Assembly: GCA_019925095.2 (NCBI GenBank)
Contig: CM034392.1
Location: 9,663,887-9,727,886 of the forward strand
Source of the DNA: Dendrolimus kikuchii
Lineage: Eukaryota > Arthropoda > Insecta > Lepidoptera > Lasiocampidae
Length of the DNA stretch: 64,000 bases
Direction of reading: 5' to 3'
Under the pieces are notes generated by a model. The model saw nothing but the letters and a program-made list of their open reading frames with translations. It was not told where the DNA came from and did no database searches. Of the stretch, positions 33,840 to 43,629 are shown one piece after another. Every line of letters begins with the position of its first letter. Within the stretch, counting starts at the first letter, position 1. The translations under genes and the position numbers were made by a program.

Positions 33840-34115
33840 GTACTGTGGGGCATAATTAATCAAGATCTTAATATAAAGAGCATGACGAAACTTTTAATAT
33901 TGCAATAGGTGGGGATAATTTGTTTTCAAAGTATTAAAAAATGACTTTTAGTTACTTACTTTTGAACTATGGGGAAATTGTGAAAAAAGTTGATGTTCTA
34001 AAATTTATAAGAATTTTTAAAATATTTTTGAATAATATTTTTTTATGATTTCAGAGACAAAGGACGAAAGCTTTTCGTCTCTACTTGGGACCTTCCACCC
34101 GATTTTTATTTAATA
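33840..34115. other. No recognised feature
   Basis: AT-rich spacer. gaaagcttttcgtctc at about 34067 is a weak inverted motif. Confidence 0.35.
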
Positions 34116-34540
34116 CTAGAGGTCCCGGCGCATATCTTTCTGCCCTGAAAAAATAAAAATCTATACCCGATTCCAGCGCCACCTACTGGTTTCAATTGTG
34201 AATCTTAACCATTCGGGGAGCCACTCCAACAAACAAAAAACATCAAAATCGGTCCAGGAGATTAAGAAGATCCTAGAACCCGTTCCCGGCGCCACCTACT
34301 GGTTTCAATTGTGAATCTAAATAATCCTGGGACCCAGACAAACACACACAAAAAATGTCAACAAAATCGGTAAAGTTGTTTTCAAGTTATGGGCGTACAT
34401 ACATTTCTATGATTTTTATACCTTTTGAACATTCCTTGGACTTCTACAAATAATTCAAAATCAACATTAGCCAAAGCGGTTCAGCCGTTCTCGAGTTTTT
34501 GTGAGACTAACAAAGGTTAATTCAGTTTTATATATATAGA
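34116..34540 (-). mobile_element. Helitron-like element, subfamily C (gcgccacctac type)
   Basis: Minus strand starts A/TCTATATATATAAAAC with subfamily B-like sequence (gttagtctcacaaaaactcg) and ends in subfamily C sequence, gacctCTAG/T. The block cagcgccacctactggtttc occurs twice (34175-34200 and 34290-34315), showing an internal duplication. The mix of B head and C tail suggests recombination between subfamilies. Confidence 0.65.
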
Positions 34541-34727
34541 TCAAATGTGTATTGTATTCGGTTTGCATACCAATTACTTAATAATGCAAGTAATTATGAT
34601 TAATCGGAAAATTTATTTATGAACTAAATGTGTATAAAATATCAGTTTTAAATATTAATATACTTTAAAAATTAATTAATAACAAACAATAAAATTATAT
34701 AAGTCCCACATTTGCGAAAATTATTTC

Positions 34728-35084
34728 GTGAACCAATTTCAAAGCTCGCCTCGGCTTAGAAAACTGTTCGGATTTCGTTCACGAAGAGTTCTTTGTCCTG
34801 CAAGGTTGTTAAAGAAAGAGCATAATAGGACAGACATTTGTAAGATTGCCTCCACTTGTAACCGGGATCGATATATCGCAGGCATTGTATATTCACCGGC
34901 CTATTTCAGGTTTAGAAATGTTAGAGGCGAGCGGACACGCTACGCGGACGCGATTGACGTATTATCGTTTTGTCTCGGAATAGCTTTCCTAGAAACGATT
35001 TCAATAGCAGTCGACCCATTTAATTTAACAGACAATGTAACTATAGAGTGCAGAGCGACGATTTGTCAACGAAATGAATTTTAA
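34728..35084 (+). other. Unrecognised 118-codon open frame in a GC-richer block
   Basis: The frame starts with GTG, not ATG, and encodes FQSSPRLRKLFGFRSRRVLC, later YFRFRNVRGERTRYADAIDV and LSFCLGIAFLETISIAV. It is the longest frame in the window not tied to a repeat, the block matches no repeat family here, and its GC content is above that of the flanks. I do not recognise a domain. The hydrophobic LSFCLGIAFLETI segment could be membrane-spanning. Possible explanations are a diverged exon, a retropseudogene or a conserved non-coding block. Confidence 0.3.
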
Positions 35085-35164
35085 CAAAGGACTTATTCAT
35101 TTGTATGGCAACTTGTTGTACGATACCGTTTTAATTTCATAAGTCGTTTATCATAATCAAGGCT

Positions 35165-35400
35165 TTGGAGGATCGCGGGAGTTGGGGGGATCGTATCAAC
35201 CCATGTCAGTGTCTGAAGGAAATGTCACATACCTGCTCGGACAATGCGGACATTTTGTGGACAAGGCTTTGCCGAAATCCTTTCGGCGCATCAAATTTCG
35301 AATTAAATGATTCGTACGTCACCAGTGATGCATTATATACAATGGGTTCGCATTGTAACACTTCAGGCAGCCTATTTAAACAGACATACATGTTTAATAA
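35165..35400 (+). other. Unrecognised open frame continuing the 34.7-kb block
   Basis: Different frame from the preceding ORF (offset of two). It reads MEDRGSWGDRINPCQCLKEM, SHTCSDNADILWTRLC, NPFGASNFELNDSYVTSDAL. Cysteine-rich and non-repetitive up to about 35380, then AT-rich. Not assignable. It could be the same relic as 34728-35084 after a frameshift. Confidence 0.25.
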
Positions 35401-35690
35401 ATCAACAAAATATATACAATATATATTTATTAAAATCTTCAAATTTAATCAATTACAACTAACCTCCAAGACTCAGGTGCAAACCTATTTTGGGTGTTAG
35501 GGAAATTTCATTGTCAAATTATATACATCTATGTAAATTTATTTCAAAAATGTTTATGTCATCTGACTTTTTACAATAAATCGTTTATTTATTTCTAAAC
35601 ACTTTACATTTTTTCAAACAAACTTGTGATCCATCGGCAGCGGGACCTGGGGTTCAAACTACCGGAGGTTAGGGCTCCAAAGACAGCAAT

Positions 35691-36005
35691 TTACCTCCTC
35701 ATAATTCGTGCCGTGTCCAAAAGTGCTGCCTCCTGTATCTGGCCTTACACCCAGCTTCCTAGTGAGAGCCTCTTTAGGTGACGGTCGAGGCTCTTAGCTA
35801 TAAGACCGTTGACGGTGACAACTATCGGCACAATGATCGTTGACCTCAGACGCCGCATAGCGGTAACCTCGTGAACAAGATCATCATGCGGGATACTGAT
35901 GTCAACGAGCGTCGCTCGTCGCGCAGATTGATCTACTATCACGATATCAGGCTTATTTGCTAGAATAGTCCTGTCCGTGATAATTGATCGTTTCCAGTAG
36001 AGCAT
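35691..36005 (-). pseudogene. Restriction-like endonuclease domain of an R4/Dong-type LINE
   Basis: The minus frame reads MLYWKRSIITDRTILANKPD, IVIVDQSARRATLVDISIPH, DDLVHEVTAMRRLRSTIIVP, IVVTVNGLIAKSLDRHLKRL, then WV, a stop, and GQIQEAALLDTARIMRR with a stop. The PD-X14-D spacing (PD, then D of LVDI) is the active-site signature of the C-terminal restriction-like endonuclease of R2/R4/Dong/NeSL LINEs (published as PDX12-14D). About 20 residues seem deleted after the IPH, and the internal TAA truncates the C-terminus. Just upstream on the minus strand is a TAA-type run (36016-36035), the target reported for Dong. Polymerase domain absent. Confidence 0.75.
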
Positions 36006-36109
36006 GGTACTACTACAATAAATTATTATTATTAATAATTATATCTTGTCATGTGAATGTGGCCAAAAGAACATGAATGATATATCGACATTGTGTTTTT
36101 TTATATAAA

Positions 36110-36260
36110 TCGGGACATACACACACGTTATATATACTCCCAAGTTAAGTTATTGCTATATGTACTATGTACTGGACAAATCTGGGATTGATCCCAGACA
36201 CTCGGATCATAGTAAATATCGGAAAGTTTGTTTACGAAATAAATCCTTATAGGGCTTTGT
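36110..36260 (-). repeat. Fragment of the tRNA-derived SINE body
   Basis: Shares gatcccagacac, (a)tagtaaata, cggaaa(g/t)tt with the body of the SINE at 38345-38530, but lacks the tRNA-like head. Confidence 0.5.
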
Positions 36261-36344
36261 GACGCTTTAGAACTTTTTTCATACAATACTTATTTACGTT
36301 GCTGCCACACTAGTGTGTGGCCATTATTTAAAAAATAAATGTAT

Positions 36345-36560
36345 TTTTTTTTAACAAAAACAAAACCGACTTGAAACTAAAAATGAGTGGATCATCAGAT
36401 CCTGACATGGTTGGTGACTATGGGGCGAAATCGGGAGTATGTCCTTTTGACTCTATCCACAATTGACGGAGAAATCGAGTAACACACGTACAAAAAAAAA
36501 CAACATACAGACGAATTAAGAACCTCCTCTTTTTGGAAGTCGGTTAAAGAGGGGGACAGG
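36345..36560. mobile_element. MITE-like repeat related to 19315-19755
   Basis: Left boundary tttttttttaacaaaaacaa and aaccgacttg; right boundary ctttttggaagtcggttaaa. The internal gatgatccactcat-type block (atgagtggatcatcagatc here) and the acaattg..ggagaaatcg block match the 19.3-kb copy in opposite orientation. Confidence 0.5.
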
Positions 36561-36587
36561 AGATCAGGCCTCTTTATATGCAACTTT

Positions 36588-37098
36588 CTAGCGGCCCCGG
36601 CAGACGTTGTCCTGCTCTGAAAAAATAAAAATCTAGGACCCGATGCCAGCGCCACCTACCGGTTCTAATTGTGGATCTAAACCATCCCGGGACCCACTCA
36701 AACACACACAAAATTTTATCAAAATCGGTAAAGACGTTCTCAAGTTATAAAATTGCAACGAAAAGTGGCGTTGATTTTTATATATTTGTACCTCTGTACA
36801 TCATTGAATTCCTCTTAAACCACTGGACCGATTTTGATGACTTATGTGTTGTTTGAACGGGAGCCGGATAGTTTAGATTCACAATTGAATCTGGTAGGTG
36901 GCGGTAGAATAGCTTTCCAGGATTTTGATGAATTTTTTGTGTTTTTGGAGTGGTTCTTGGATAGATTATTGGATAGATTTAGCGCCATCTATGGAGTCCA
37001 ATTGTGAATGTTCATAATGAGACTCCATAGGTGGCGCTGAAGTCGAATTCTAGATAGTTATTTTTTCAGGGCAGGACAACGTCTGCAGAGCCGACTAG
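36588..37098. mobile_element. Foldback made of two head-to-head Helitron-like ends (subfamily C)
   Basis: Left CTAGCGGCCCCGGCAGACGT at 36588 and right gacaacgtctgcagagccga + CTAG at 37095 (then T) are inverted copies, extending through tgaaaaaataa and the cagcgccacctac block on both sides. The halves meet near 36780. The left half is a minus-strand copy, the right a plus-strand copy. On the left the base outside CTAG is not the expected one, so only the right end is canonical. Confidence 0.6.
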
Positions 37099-37104
37099 TA
37101 TTAA

Positions 37105-37745
37105 TATAAGTATTAAAAAAACAAATTATGTACATGCCTGTAGCACTGGACAAAGAGTACATTGAATAAATAAAATGAAACAAACAGGCAATGTCCTAGT
37201 AACATTACTAGGCTATTCATACAGTGTCGTGTAGGGGGAATGAACGATCGAAATCTAAATAATAAAGATTGCAAGGCAGCCCCTCAGCAGGATAGGCTTA
37301 GCCGTACAAAATTGGAGTAATAAAAGAGGAATGCCCGGGAAAGTTTAGCAATAAAGCCAACGAGTATCGACTGTTAAGAAGTAAAGAGTTCCGCGGGATA
37401 TGCGTGCGTGCACATGCCTAAGTGTGCGAGCTGTTCTTAACAATCAAAGTTGATTAATATGTCGTTGGAATAAGTATAAGGCATATTGCAATAAATTTCA
37501 AAACGTTTTACATATAACAGAGCGTGTGTTGAAAATTGAAATACTTCGTTAAGCCGATATTGGGGGGGTTCATTTCTGTCTTTCAATTTGGATGAACCAA
37601 CTAAAGTGATCCGTATTATGATACTTGAATCATGGAATGTCATTGAACATCGTCGTCTTTTTTTGTTTCTGCGCCTTTCAACCATATTCATTGAATTTGG
37701 TTGAAAGGCACAGAACTGAAAGGATATTCAGAGTGCGTTTATTCA
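37105..37745. other. Single-copy-looking DNA
   Basis: 37200-37440 is GC-richer and matches no repeat here, a candidate conserved non-coding block. ttgaaaggcgcagaaa/ttgaaaggcacagaac near 37675-37720 is an inverted/direct pair around accatattcattgaatttgg. No gene recognised. Confidence 0.35.
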
Positions 37746-37749
37746 ATTA

Positions 37750-38139
37750 CTAGGATTCGTCCACGTTGGACGAAATAAGCTAACATTTACGCGTCATAAC
37801 AACTTGAAACCGTTCCTGGGCAAAATCTCGTGGGATTCCCGGGATGTAAAGTATCACAGATTTTATGACAGAGACTTTGCTATTCATCAGTGAAAATATT
37901 ACAGCGGAATCCGATTTTTCTTTCAACCGGCCCACTTTAAACCGCTCTAAAGAAAATCACCATGTGATTCCCACGATATAAAGTACGACACATTTTAAGT
38001 CCGGGAATTCGCTATCGATCAATGAAAACCGCATCGAAATCGGCCCATTAGTTTTTATGTCAATCCCGAACAAACAGACGAACACAAAAAATCTAAAATA
38101 CAAAAAGACTACACTTATACAATTTCATAATATGTTAGA
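37750..38139 (-). mobile_element. Helitron-like subfamily A, both ends intact, internal duplication
   Basis: Minus strand runs A/TCTAACATATTATGAAAT to gacgaatCCTAG/T. Two ggaatcc..ggat(g/t)aaagta blocks (about 37830 and 37965) show a duplicated middle, as in the copy at 17300-17784. Confidence 0.65.
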
Positions 38140-38269
38140 TTTTATAATAATAGCCCATAGCCTCTCGTTGCTGGTTTCGGGTGCCCCATTTTTTTGGAGA
38201 AACGATAAGTACACCAGCCATGCTTGTCCAAGGTGGCTTGACGGATTTTAATAATATATACAATACAAT

Positions 38270-38322
38270 ACAATGTGAGTGTTTGTCTGTCGATTATTAC
38301 GACAGACAAACATTCACATTGT
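38270..38322. repeat. Near-perfect 23-bp hairpin
   Basis: Arms 38270-38292 and 38300-38322 pair with one mismatch (G-T) around attatta. The stem core is tgtttgtctgtcg. It lies just beyond the SINE body and may be its 3' terminal structure or a local quasi-palindrome. Confidence 0.85.
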
Positions 38323-38344
38323 ATATCCCCTAAGCTAAGCAAGT

Positions 38345-38530
38345 AACGCTTGTGTTATGGGTAATATATAACGGAGCACTCTGGAGCCGATCCCAGACAC
38401 CCAGACCATAGTAAATAACGGAAATTTAGTTACCAAAATGTACCATGCTAGAAGTCGAACCCGGAGCCTCTGCGTTCCAGCGAGTTCGGCCGGCTAAAAC
38501 TTAGCCCGCTCAACCACAGAGGCCGTCGTT
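38345..38530 (-). mobile_element. tRNA-derived SINE
   Basis: On the minus strand the head reads cctctgtggttgagcgggct (A-box-like TGGTTGAGCGG) and then ggctccgggttcgacttcta (B-box-like GGTTCGACTT) about 45 bases later, the layout of an internal pol III promoter. The body continues tagtaaataacgg and tgtctgggatcgg, known from lepidopteran SINEs. No A-tail or TSD was resolved. It resembles the Metulj-type SINEs of Lepidoptera, a tentative name. Confidence 0.6.
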
Positions 38531-38639
38531 TGTTTGGGTTATCTCAATGTGCCGGTTTCATCACGATGTTCTCCTGCACATATATTTGCAAGACTTTGCT
38601 TGCAAGATTTATTTAAACAGGGTTTTTTCATTGTGAACC

Positions 38640-38745
38640 TGCAAACAGATAAACGGCCCACCTAATGGGAAGCAGTTACTATCGCCTATGGAAGTTTACA
38701 ACACCAGGTGCAAAGCCAACGTGTTGCCATTCTCTAGAGGTTGTG
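38640..38745 (-). repeat. Family S repeat, 3' third
   Basis: gcaaacagataaacggccca, ggaagcagttactatcgcct, acaacaccaggtgcaaagcc and gccattctctagag follow the S order, then the copy stops. Confidence 0.6.
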
Positions 38746-38749
38746 AGGG

Positions 38750-41020
38750 TTATTAGAATTATTAAAATAATTATTGCCTGGGTCACTAGAACTCTCACTT
38801 ACTATACGAAACACGATTAGCTTAAGGTTAACCGTTTCACACCAATATTCTGTGAGAGCGTGGTATCACACCGATTGAGCCGGCACTAAGAGCTGTAATC
38901 CAGATGATTCCACTCTGAATCTACCACATAACAAGATAAGTACGGAGAAATGGCTAAACTCGTACATTACGCACAGTTAAATGAAAAAATATCACTTCAT
39001 GCGCAAAGTATTATCCTCTTATTAGACAAGATTAACAAACTAGGCATGCAATTAAGTCTGCGTCGGACAAATTAGTCCGTTCAGAGGATGCTACCTTTTT
39101 CGAGTGTTACACGTGAAAATAATTACACGTGCCTGTGACGTACGAGCGCTATTTAAGCTCGCCCAAAGACAAATGGCCGCGATAAACCTTTGCAATTAAA
39201 GAATTGCTTCGCGACGTAAGTCCTTGGCGCATATTCTAATGTAGCTGTCCCACCTGCGTCAGTGTTAGTATTAGTGATTATAATAAAATGGGACTTATAC
39301 CGTTAAAAATATCGTCATTAGCTACGTCTTAGTATAGGGTAAAGGTGCCTATTATGAGATAGGTTCCTAAATAGCGATAGTTCATTATTTTAAAATATGT
39401 TTCCTCTTCTTGAATGCTGGTATGCATGCTGGTGGTACAATTTGGTTGCTTATTCATTCAAATTTAAAGGTATGCGGATCAGTCCCGACAACTAGGCGAA
39501 TAGATAACCTAAACATACACAAAAACATTTTTTTGTTTACAGCTTTAAGGTATGTAAAATCAGTTAAATAATGTACTATTAAATTAAAAGTAGATTGACT
39601 ATATTTGTTTTAGGGTGAGTTTTCATATTTTTAGTAATTTTATTATGTCTATTAAATATATAAATTATAAAATTTAATTATGATGGATTTACATTGAGTA
39701 TCTACCATAATATGAAATAGCAATGGGCTTCTCAAATGAGATCTCTGCTATTGGTCTAGACATTTCATTTAGGTTTTTCTTAAAAACAATAGCTTGTCGT
39801 ATTAACATATACATTTATTGCAGACGGTAAAGTGGCGATACGTGCTCTAAACGCTGCCAGAAGTAAATATCAAAAGAATAATTAAGCAAAAAAAAACTTA
39901 CAAAAATACATAAAAATGTTAATTATCATTTTTATGATGAATGGAAACTGATTGTAACTTTAGCATGTGATTAAGGCAAACAAAAATATTCCTATTAATT
40001 GTATTTTTTATTATATGAGCTCAAGAATGGAGTTGCCCAAAAAGAGACCTCAAGTATCTCAAATTATGAGACATTACTGCTTGAATATTTTTTTGTTAAA
40101 TCATTTGTAACACAGAAGCGACTAGCACTACTGCTAAATTATTTACAGATTTGTAATATTCATTAAATATTAAGTATTATCAATTAAAATTACTTTGTAG
40201 CTTCGATATTTTATAAGAAATACTTAAAAATGAAAATGGTATCTCTTATTTGCCACCTTTACCTTATTTCTTCCTTAGTGTTATAAATTGCGAAAGTTTG
40301 GATGGATGCTTGTTACTCAATCACGCCAAAACGGTTGAACGGATCTGCATGAAATGCGAAGAAAATAGTAACGCATTAACGGTTAATTACATTAGTGTAC
40401 AAGTACATATATGAATTATCTATCTGTCAATGTTTAACGTCATTAACAATCTCGAATATAAAACAAAAGCCTTAAACTTTTAGTTACATCGACGTGACTT
40501 AGTCACTAGCACTAACATTATCCCAGGTGTATCAGAGGCACAATGGAAATTTGTTATTGACGTTCTTCTACTTTTGTTACAAACTACACAGTAAGTTTTT
40601 TAACAGAAAGAATATGAATAATTTAGAATAGATGACGCAAAAACTAAAAATAAAATTAAGTTAATTTTTTTTTAATTAACATAAACAACTTCAACCGCCC
40701 TGATTTTTTAATTGGGTATAATATTGCTAGATTATTACAAGAAACTATATCGACAAGCAATATGACTTTTAATTAACCTATAAATTTATTGCTAATTAAA
40801 CGCTTAATAAATAAATTAAGTCAACATTTATTGTATAAAGATCTTATCTTTTAAGACAGGTTGTCTATAACTTCTATGAGTTTGGTATTCCAGATACTGG
40901 CCCATTAAAAAAGCTTAATAAAAATGCTGTTACCTTGACAGTAGTATTCTAAGTAGAGTTAATTAAATCTTCTACCCGATTAGTCACGATAGTCATGTAA
41001 AGTTTTTTTTATTATTTTTC
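38750..41020. other. Non-coding; E-box/CRE-like cluster and two MITE-end fragments
   Basis: 39060-39240 is GC-richer, repeat-free and rich in binding-site-like strings: acacgtg, tgacgtac, gcaattaaagaattgc, so it is an enhancer-like candidate. At 39240-39290 cccacctgcgtcagtgttag and at 40495-40555 cactaacattatcccaggtg are inverted ends of the family X MITE, 1.25 kb apart. 40280-40380 holds a decayed element fragment (cgccaaaacggttgaacgga). Confidence 0.4.
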
Positions 41021-41024
41021 ATAG

Positions 41025-41260
41025 CTGAAGCACAGCAGACAGGCTGACGGCTCAACACCATGGCTCTACTCAGTCATTAGCAATACGAGAGGTGCTGCCA
41101 ATTTGCTGCCGGCCTTGACGGAGAAACTGGAACTTGGCCACTAATGCCGGAACACCCCTCAGTTTTTATGGCGGCATACTCTAGACTAGGTATGCTAGCC
41201 ATCCAGTCGGGAAAATGCCCTAGCACCTTACTAACTACTAAAATTGACGTTATTCCCATT
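41025..41260 (-). repeat. Family S repeat
   Basis: Carries cacagcagacaggctgacgg, gaacttggccactaatgccg, atggcggcatactctagact and gggaaaatgccctagcacc. Forms an inverted pair with the copy at 41670. Confidence 0.65.
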
Positions 41261-41669
41261 TATTTAACTTGTAGAGAGAAACATGACCTTGTTTTTATTT
41301 AAAGTTGGCATACCCAGTTTGTATAACAATATTAAATTGTACAATAAGTTTTCTACAACCCCATGATAGAAACTCTTGGAAACTCCTATCGAAGTTACTT
41401 TATACATGTATCTATTCCAGGTATTGGAAACTTACAATACTCCAGTATACTCGAGAAATATATTATATTTAATGCATTTCACATTCAGCGATTGGGCGCC
41501 AATAAGGCTGCCGTTTATAACTATAGTAGTACAAATGCACCTATTAATAAGATTCAGTCACCTAGACGCCATGTGGTCTAATGCGGAGCGCAGGCTTCTT
41601 TATTTTGTATTTCACACATCAATAACCTCGATATACAGATTTCCACACGATGTTATACTTTAAGTTATT

Positions 41670-41972
41670 ATCCGTGCAGGAGCGGAGAAATATTACAATT
41701 TCCTGCGGCCTGAGGCCTGTTGTAAGAGGCGATATAACAACCCACAGCCAGTTACTTGGCCGTTTGAATGGCTCCCACCTCTGGTCTACAGTATGCCGCC
41801 ATAACAACTTTGAGTTGTGTTCCGGCATTAGTGACCAGGTTACAGTCTCCCGTTAGAGAGCGGCAGCACATTGATAGTACCATCGGTGTGACAAATGTTA
41901 GTAGGCGATGGTAACCGCTTTCTATCAGGTGGGCCGTCTGCATGTCTGTTGAACTCATGCAATAAAAAAGCT
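41670..41972 (+). repeat. Family S repeat, near full length
   Basis: From ccgtgcaggagcggagaaat to gttgaactcatgcaataaaa. All S blocks are present. The copy at 41025-41260 lies inverted about 400 bp to the left, so a transcript could form long double-stranded RNA. Confidence 0.75.
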
Positions 41973-42029
41973 TAACGTGGTACTTTTAACAATACGCATA
42001 TAATATAAAATAAAACATAAAAAAAGTAG

Positions 42030-42210
42030 TATAGGTTCGCGTTTGACCATGATCTCGACCGATGTAGGGCCAAGATATGGTCTAAGATGGTGCACGCTTA
42101 CCTAGAAGGTACCTATTCATACGGGACTTGAAGACACCCAGTTTGTAAGTATCGGTAAAAACAGACTCCGGCAACGAATTTCACTCTTTCGCGGTGCGTA
42201 TAATGAAGAA
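42030..42210 (-). pseudogene. LINE reverse transcriptase terminal tail, copy 2
   Basis: Minus strand reads RTAKE, a stop in the W position, [32 protein letters not shown] and a stop. WNSLPE.VF....L..FK.R.N..L is the last conserved block of many non-LTR reverse-transcriptase ORFs. A diverged copy is at 31955-32110. Confidence 0.65.
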
Positions 42211-42241
42211 CATAAAACTACTTAAGCTTTGTATATTCAAA

Positions 42242-42515
42242 CTAGCTTCTGCCCGCGACTTCGTCCGTGTGGAATAGTTACATTGGGCTAACGTTAACTT
42301 CTGTCACATATGATTTTTGGGAAACTTTAACCGTTTACGCAGCGCACGCAGCGGAAGCTCTCAAAAGAAAAAAAACCCGATTTGGAAACATTCTTCATTA
42401 GTGCTTCGCTCCTATTGGTCTTAGCGTGATGATATACGTATATAGCCTTTATAGCCTTCCTCGATAAATGGGTTATCTAACACTAAACGAATTTTTGAAA
42501 TGAAACCAGTAGTTC

Positions 42516-42559
<44 letters not shown>

Positions 42560-42631
42560 CTGAGTTTGTTTCTTTGTTTGCGCCTTCAAGCAAACAAAGA
42601 AACAATCTCTTCAGCTTTATATTAGTACAGA
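42242..42631 (-). mobile_element. Helitron-like element containing a (GA)n microsatellite
   Basis: Minus strand runs A/TCTGTACTAATATAAAGC to gggcagaagCTAG/T, with gcccgcgacttcgtccgtgt next to the CTAG end. Near its 5' end are a (GA)n run (42518-42556) between two AGTTCCTGAG direct repeats (42511-42520, 42555-42564) and a 16-bp hairpin (42566-42581 with 42590-42605). Confidence 0.7.
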
Positions 42632-42634
42632 TTT

Positions 42635-43450
42635 AATTAATAAGAAACTTTAGTCTGCCAGAGCATATTATAAAGAATGCTTAAAATTTTAGGTAGGTAA
42701 CCCGAAATCTTACGAATACATTTTATACGAAAGTGTACGTATGAAATGGTTTATAAAAACAGACGAAACAAATTGTGTAAGTCAAGATGGTAAACTTTGT
42801 CTATTATGTTTGCGTTCAGAATTGCTAAGCGACTGAACGACTTATCGTGCAAGTTGCCCGGCGATTAGTGTGTGAGAGTGAAATATTTAAGTACAATATG
42901 TACATGACATGTTAGTGTACTTAGCAGTTAGCTGGAATACAAAGTTCATGTCATATAAACTTTAAATATACAACATTTTCATTTTATTCCACATTTTCAA
43001 TTTATCATGTCACTGACTTATTTTTGGAGAACTTCAATAGAGTTTTTGATAGGAGTTTATAAAACTTACCAGTATACTAATGATAAATATTTTAGCTAAT
43101 TGATAGTGCTATGGCATTTTTATTTGAAGCCACTGAACTATTACAACTTCATTGATATTAATATTTTAAAGAAGTAAAGTTTGTGAGTTTGTTTATAGGA
43201 AGTAATCTCTTGAACTCCATTTTAAAAATATCAAATTTTGAAAATTCTTTCACCGCTAGAAAGCTACATTATTCCCGAATGACATAGGTAGTATTTGATT
43301 GTGATTAATAAGAGTTTTTAATTTTTTTATGAGATATATCAATTCCGAGAAAAACGGGCAGATGCGTTGATTTATCGTCATGCGTTGAATAAACAATAAA
43401 TAAGTCCCAGGGTTAAACATTATCTTTGGTGGGCTCTGACTGGAGAAAAG
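42635..43450. other. AT-rich DNA
   Basis: No repeat or exon recognised. Confidence 0.4.
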
Positions 43451-43454
43451 CGTG

Positions 43455-43625
43455 TTTCCCCATGGGCAATTATATGTTGGCTTATCTCGAGTAGCGCCTA
43501 GCAAAGTGGGCACGGGTGGCATATCTTGAGTAGCGCTCAGCGAAATAGGCACGGGAACGAGTGGTTGTCCAATGGGTAATAATATGTTGGATTATCTCGA
43601 GTAATGCATAGCAAAGTGGGCACGG
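43455..43625. repeat. Three degenerate tandem copies of a ~45-65-bp unit
   Basis: The block atct(c/t)gagtag(c/t)gc(c/t)...gcaaagtgggcacgg occurs at about 43485-43515 and 43590-43625, with a shorter, diverged copy between them (43518-43550). On the minus strand the first two give PVPTLLGATRD and PVPISLSATQD, a protein-like repeat inside the 98-codon frame 43256-43552. Probably part of an unidentified transposon. Confidence 0.55.
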
Positions 43626-43629
43626 ATCA

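Noticed and set aside
38453..38530. Functional tRNA gene
   Set aside because: A- and B-box-like motifs are present but the cloverleaf does not fold and the body is a SINE.
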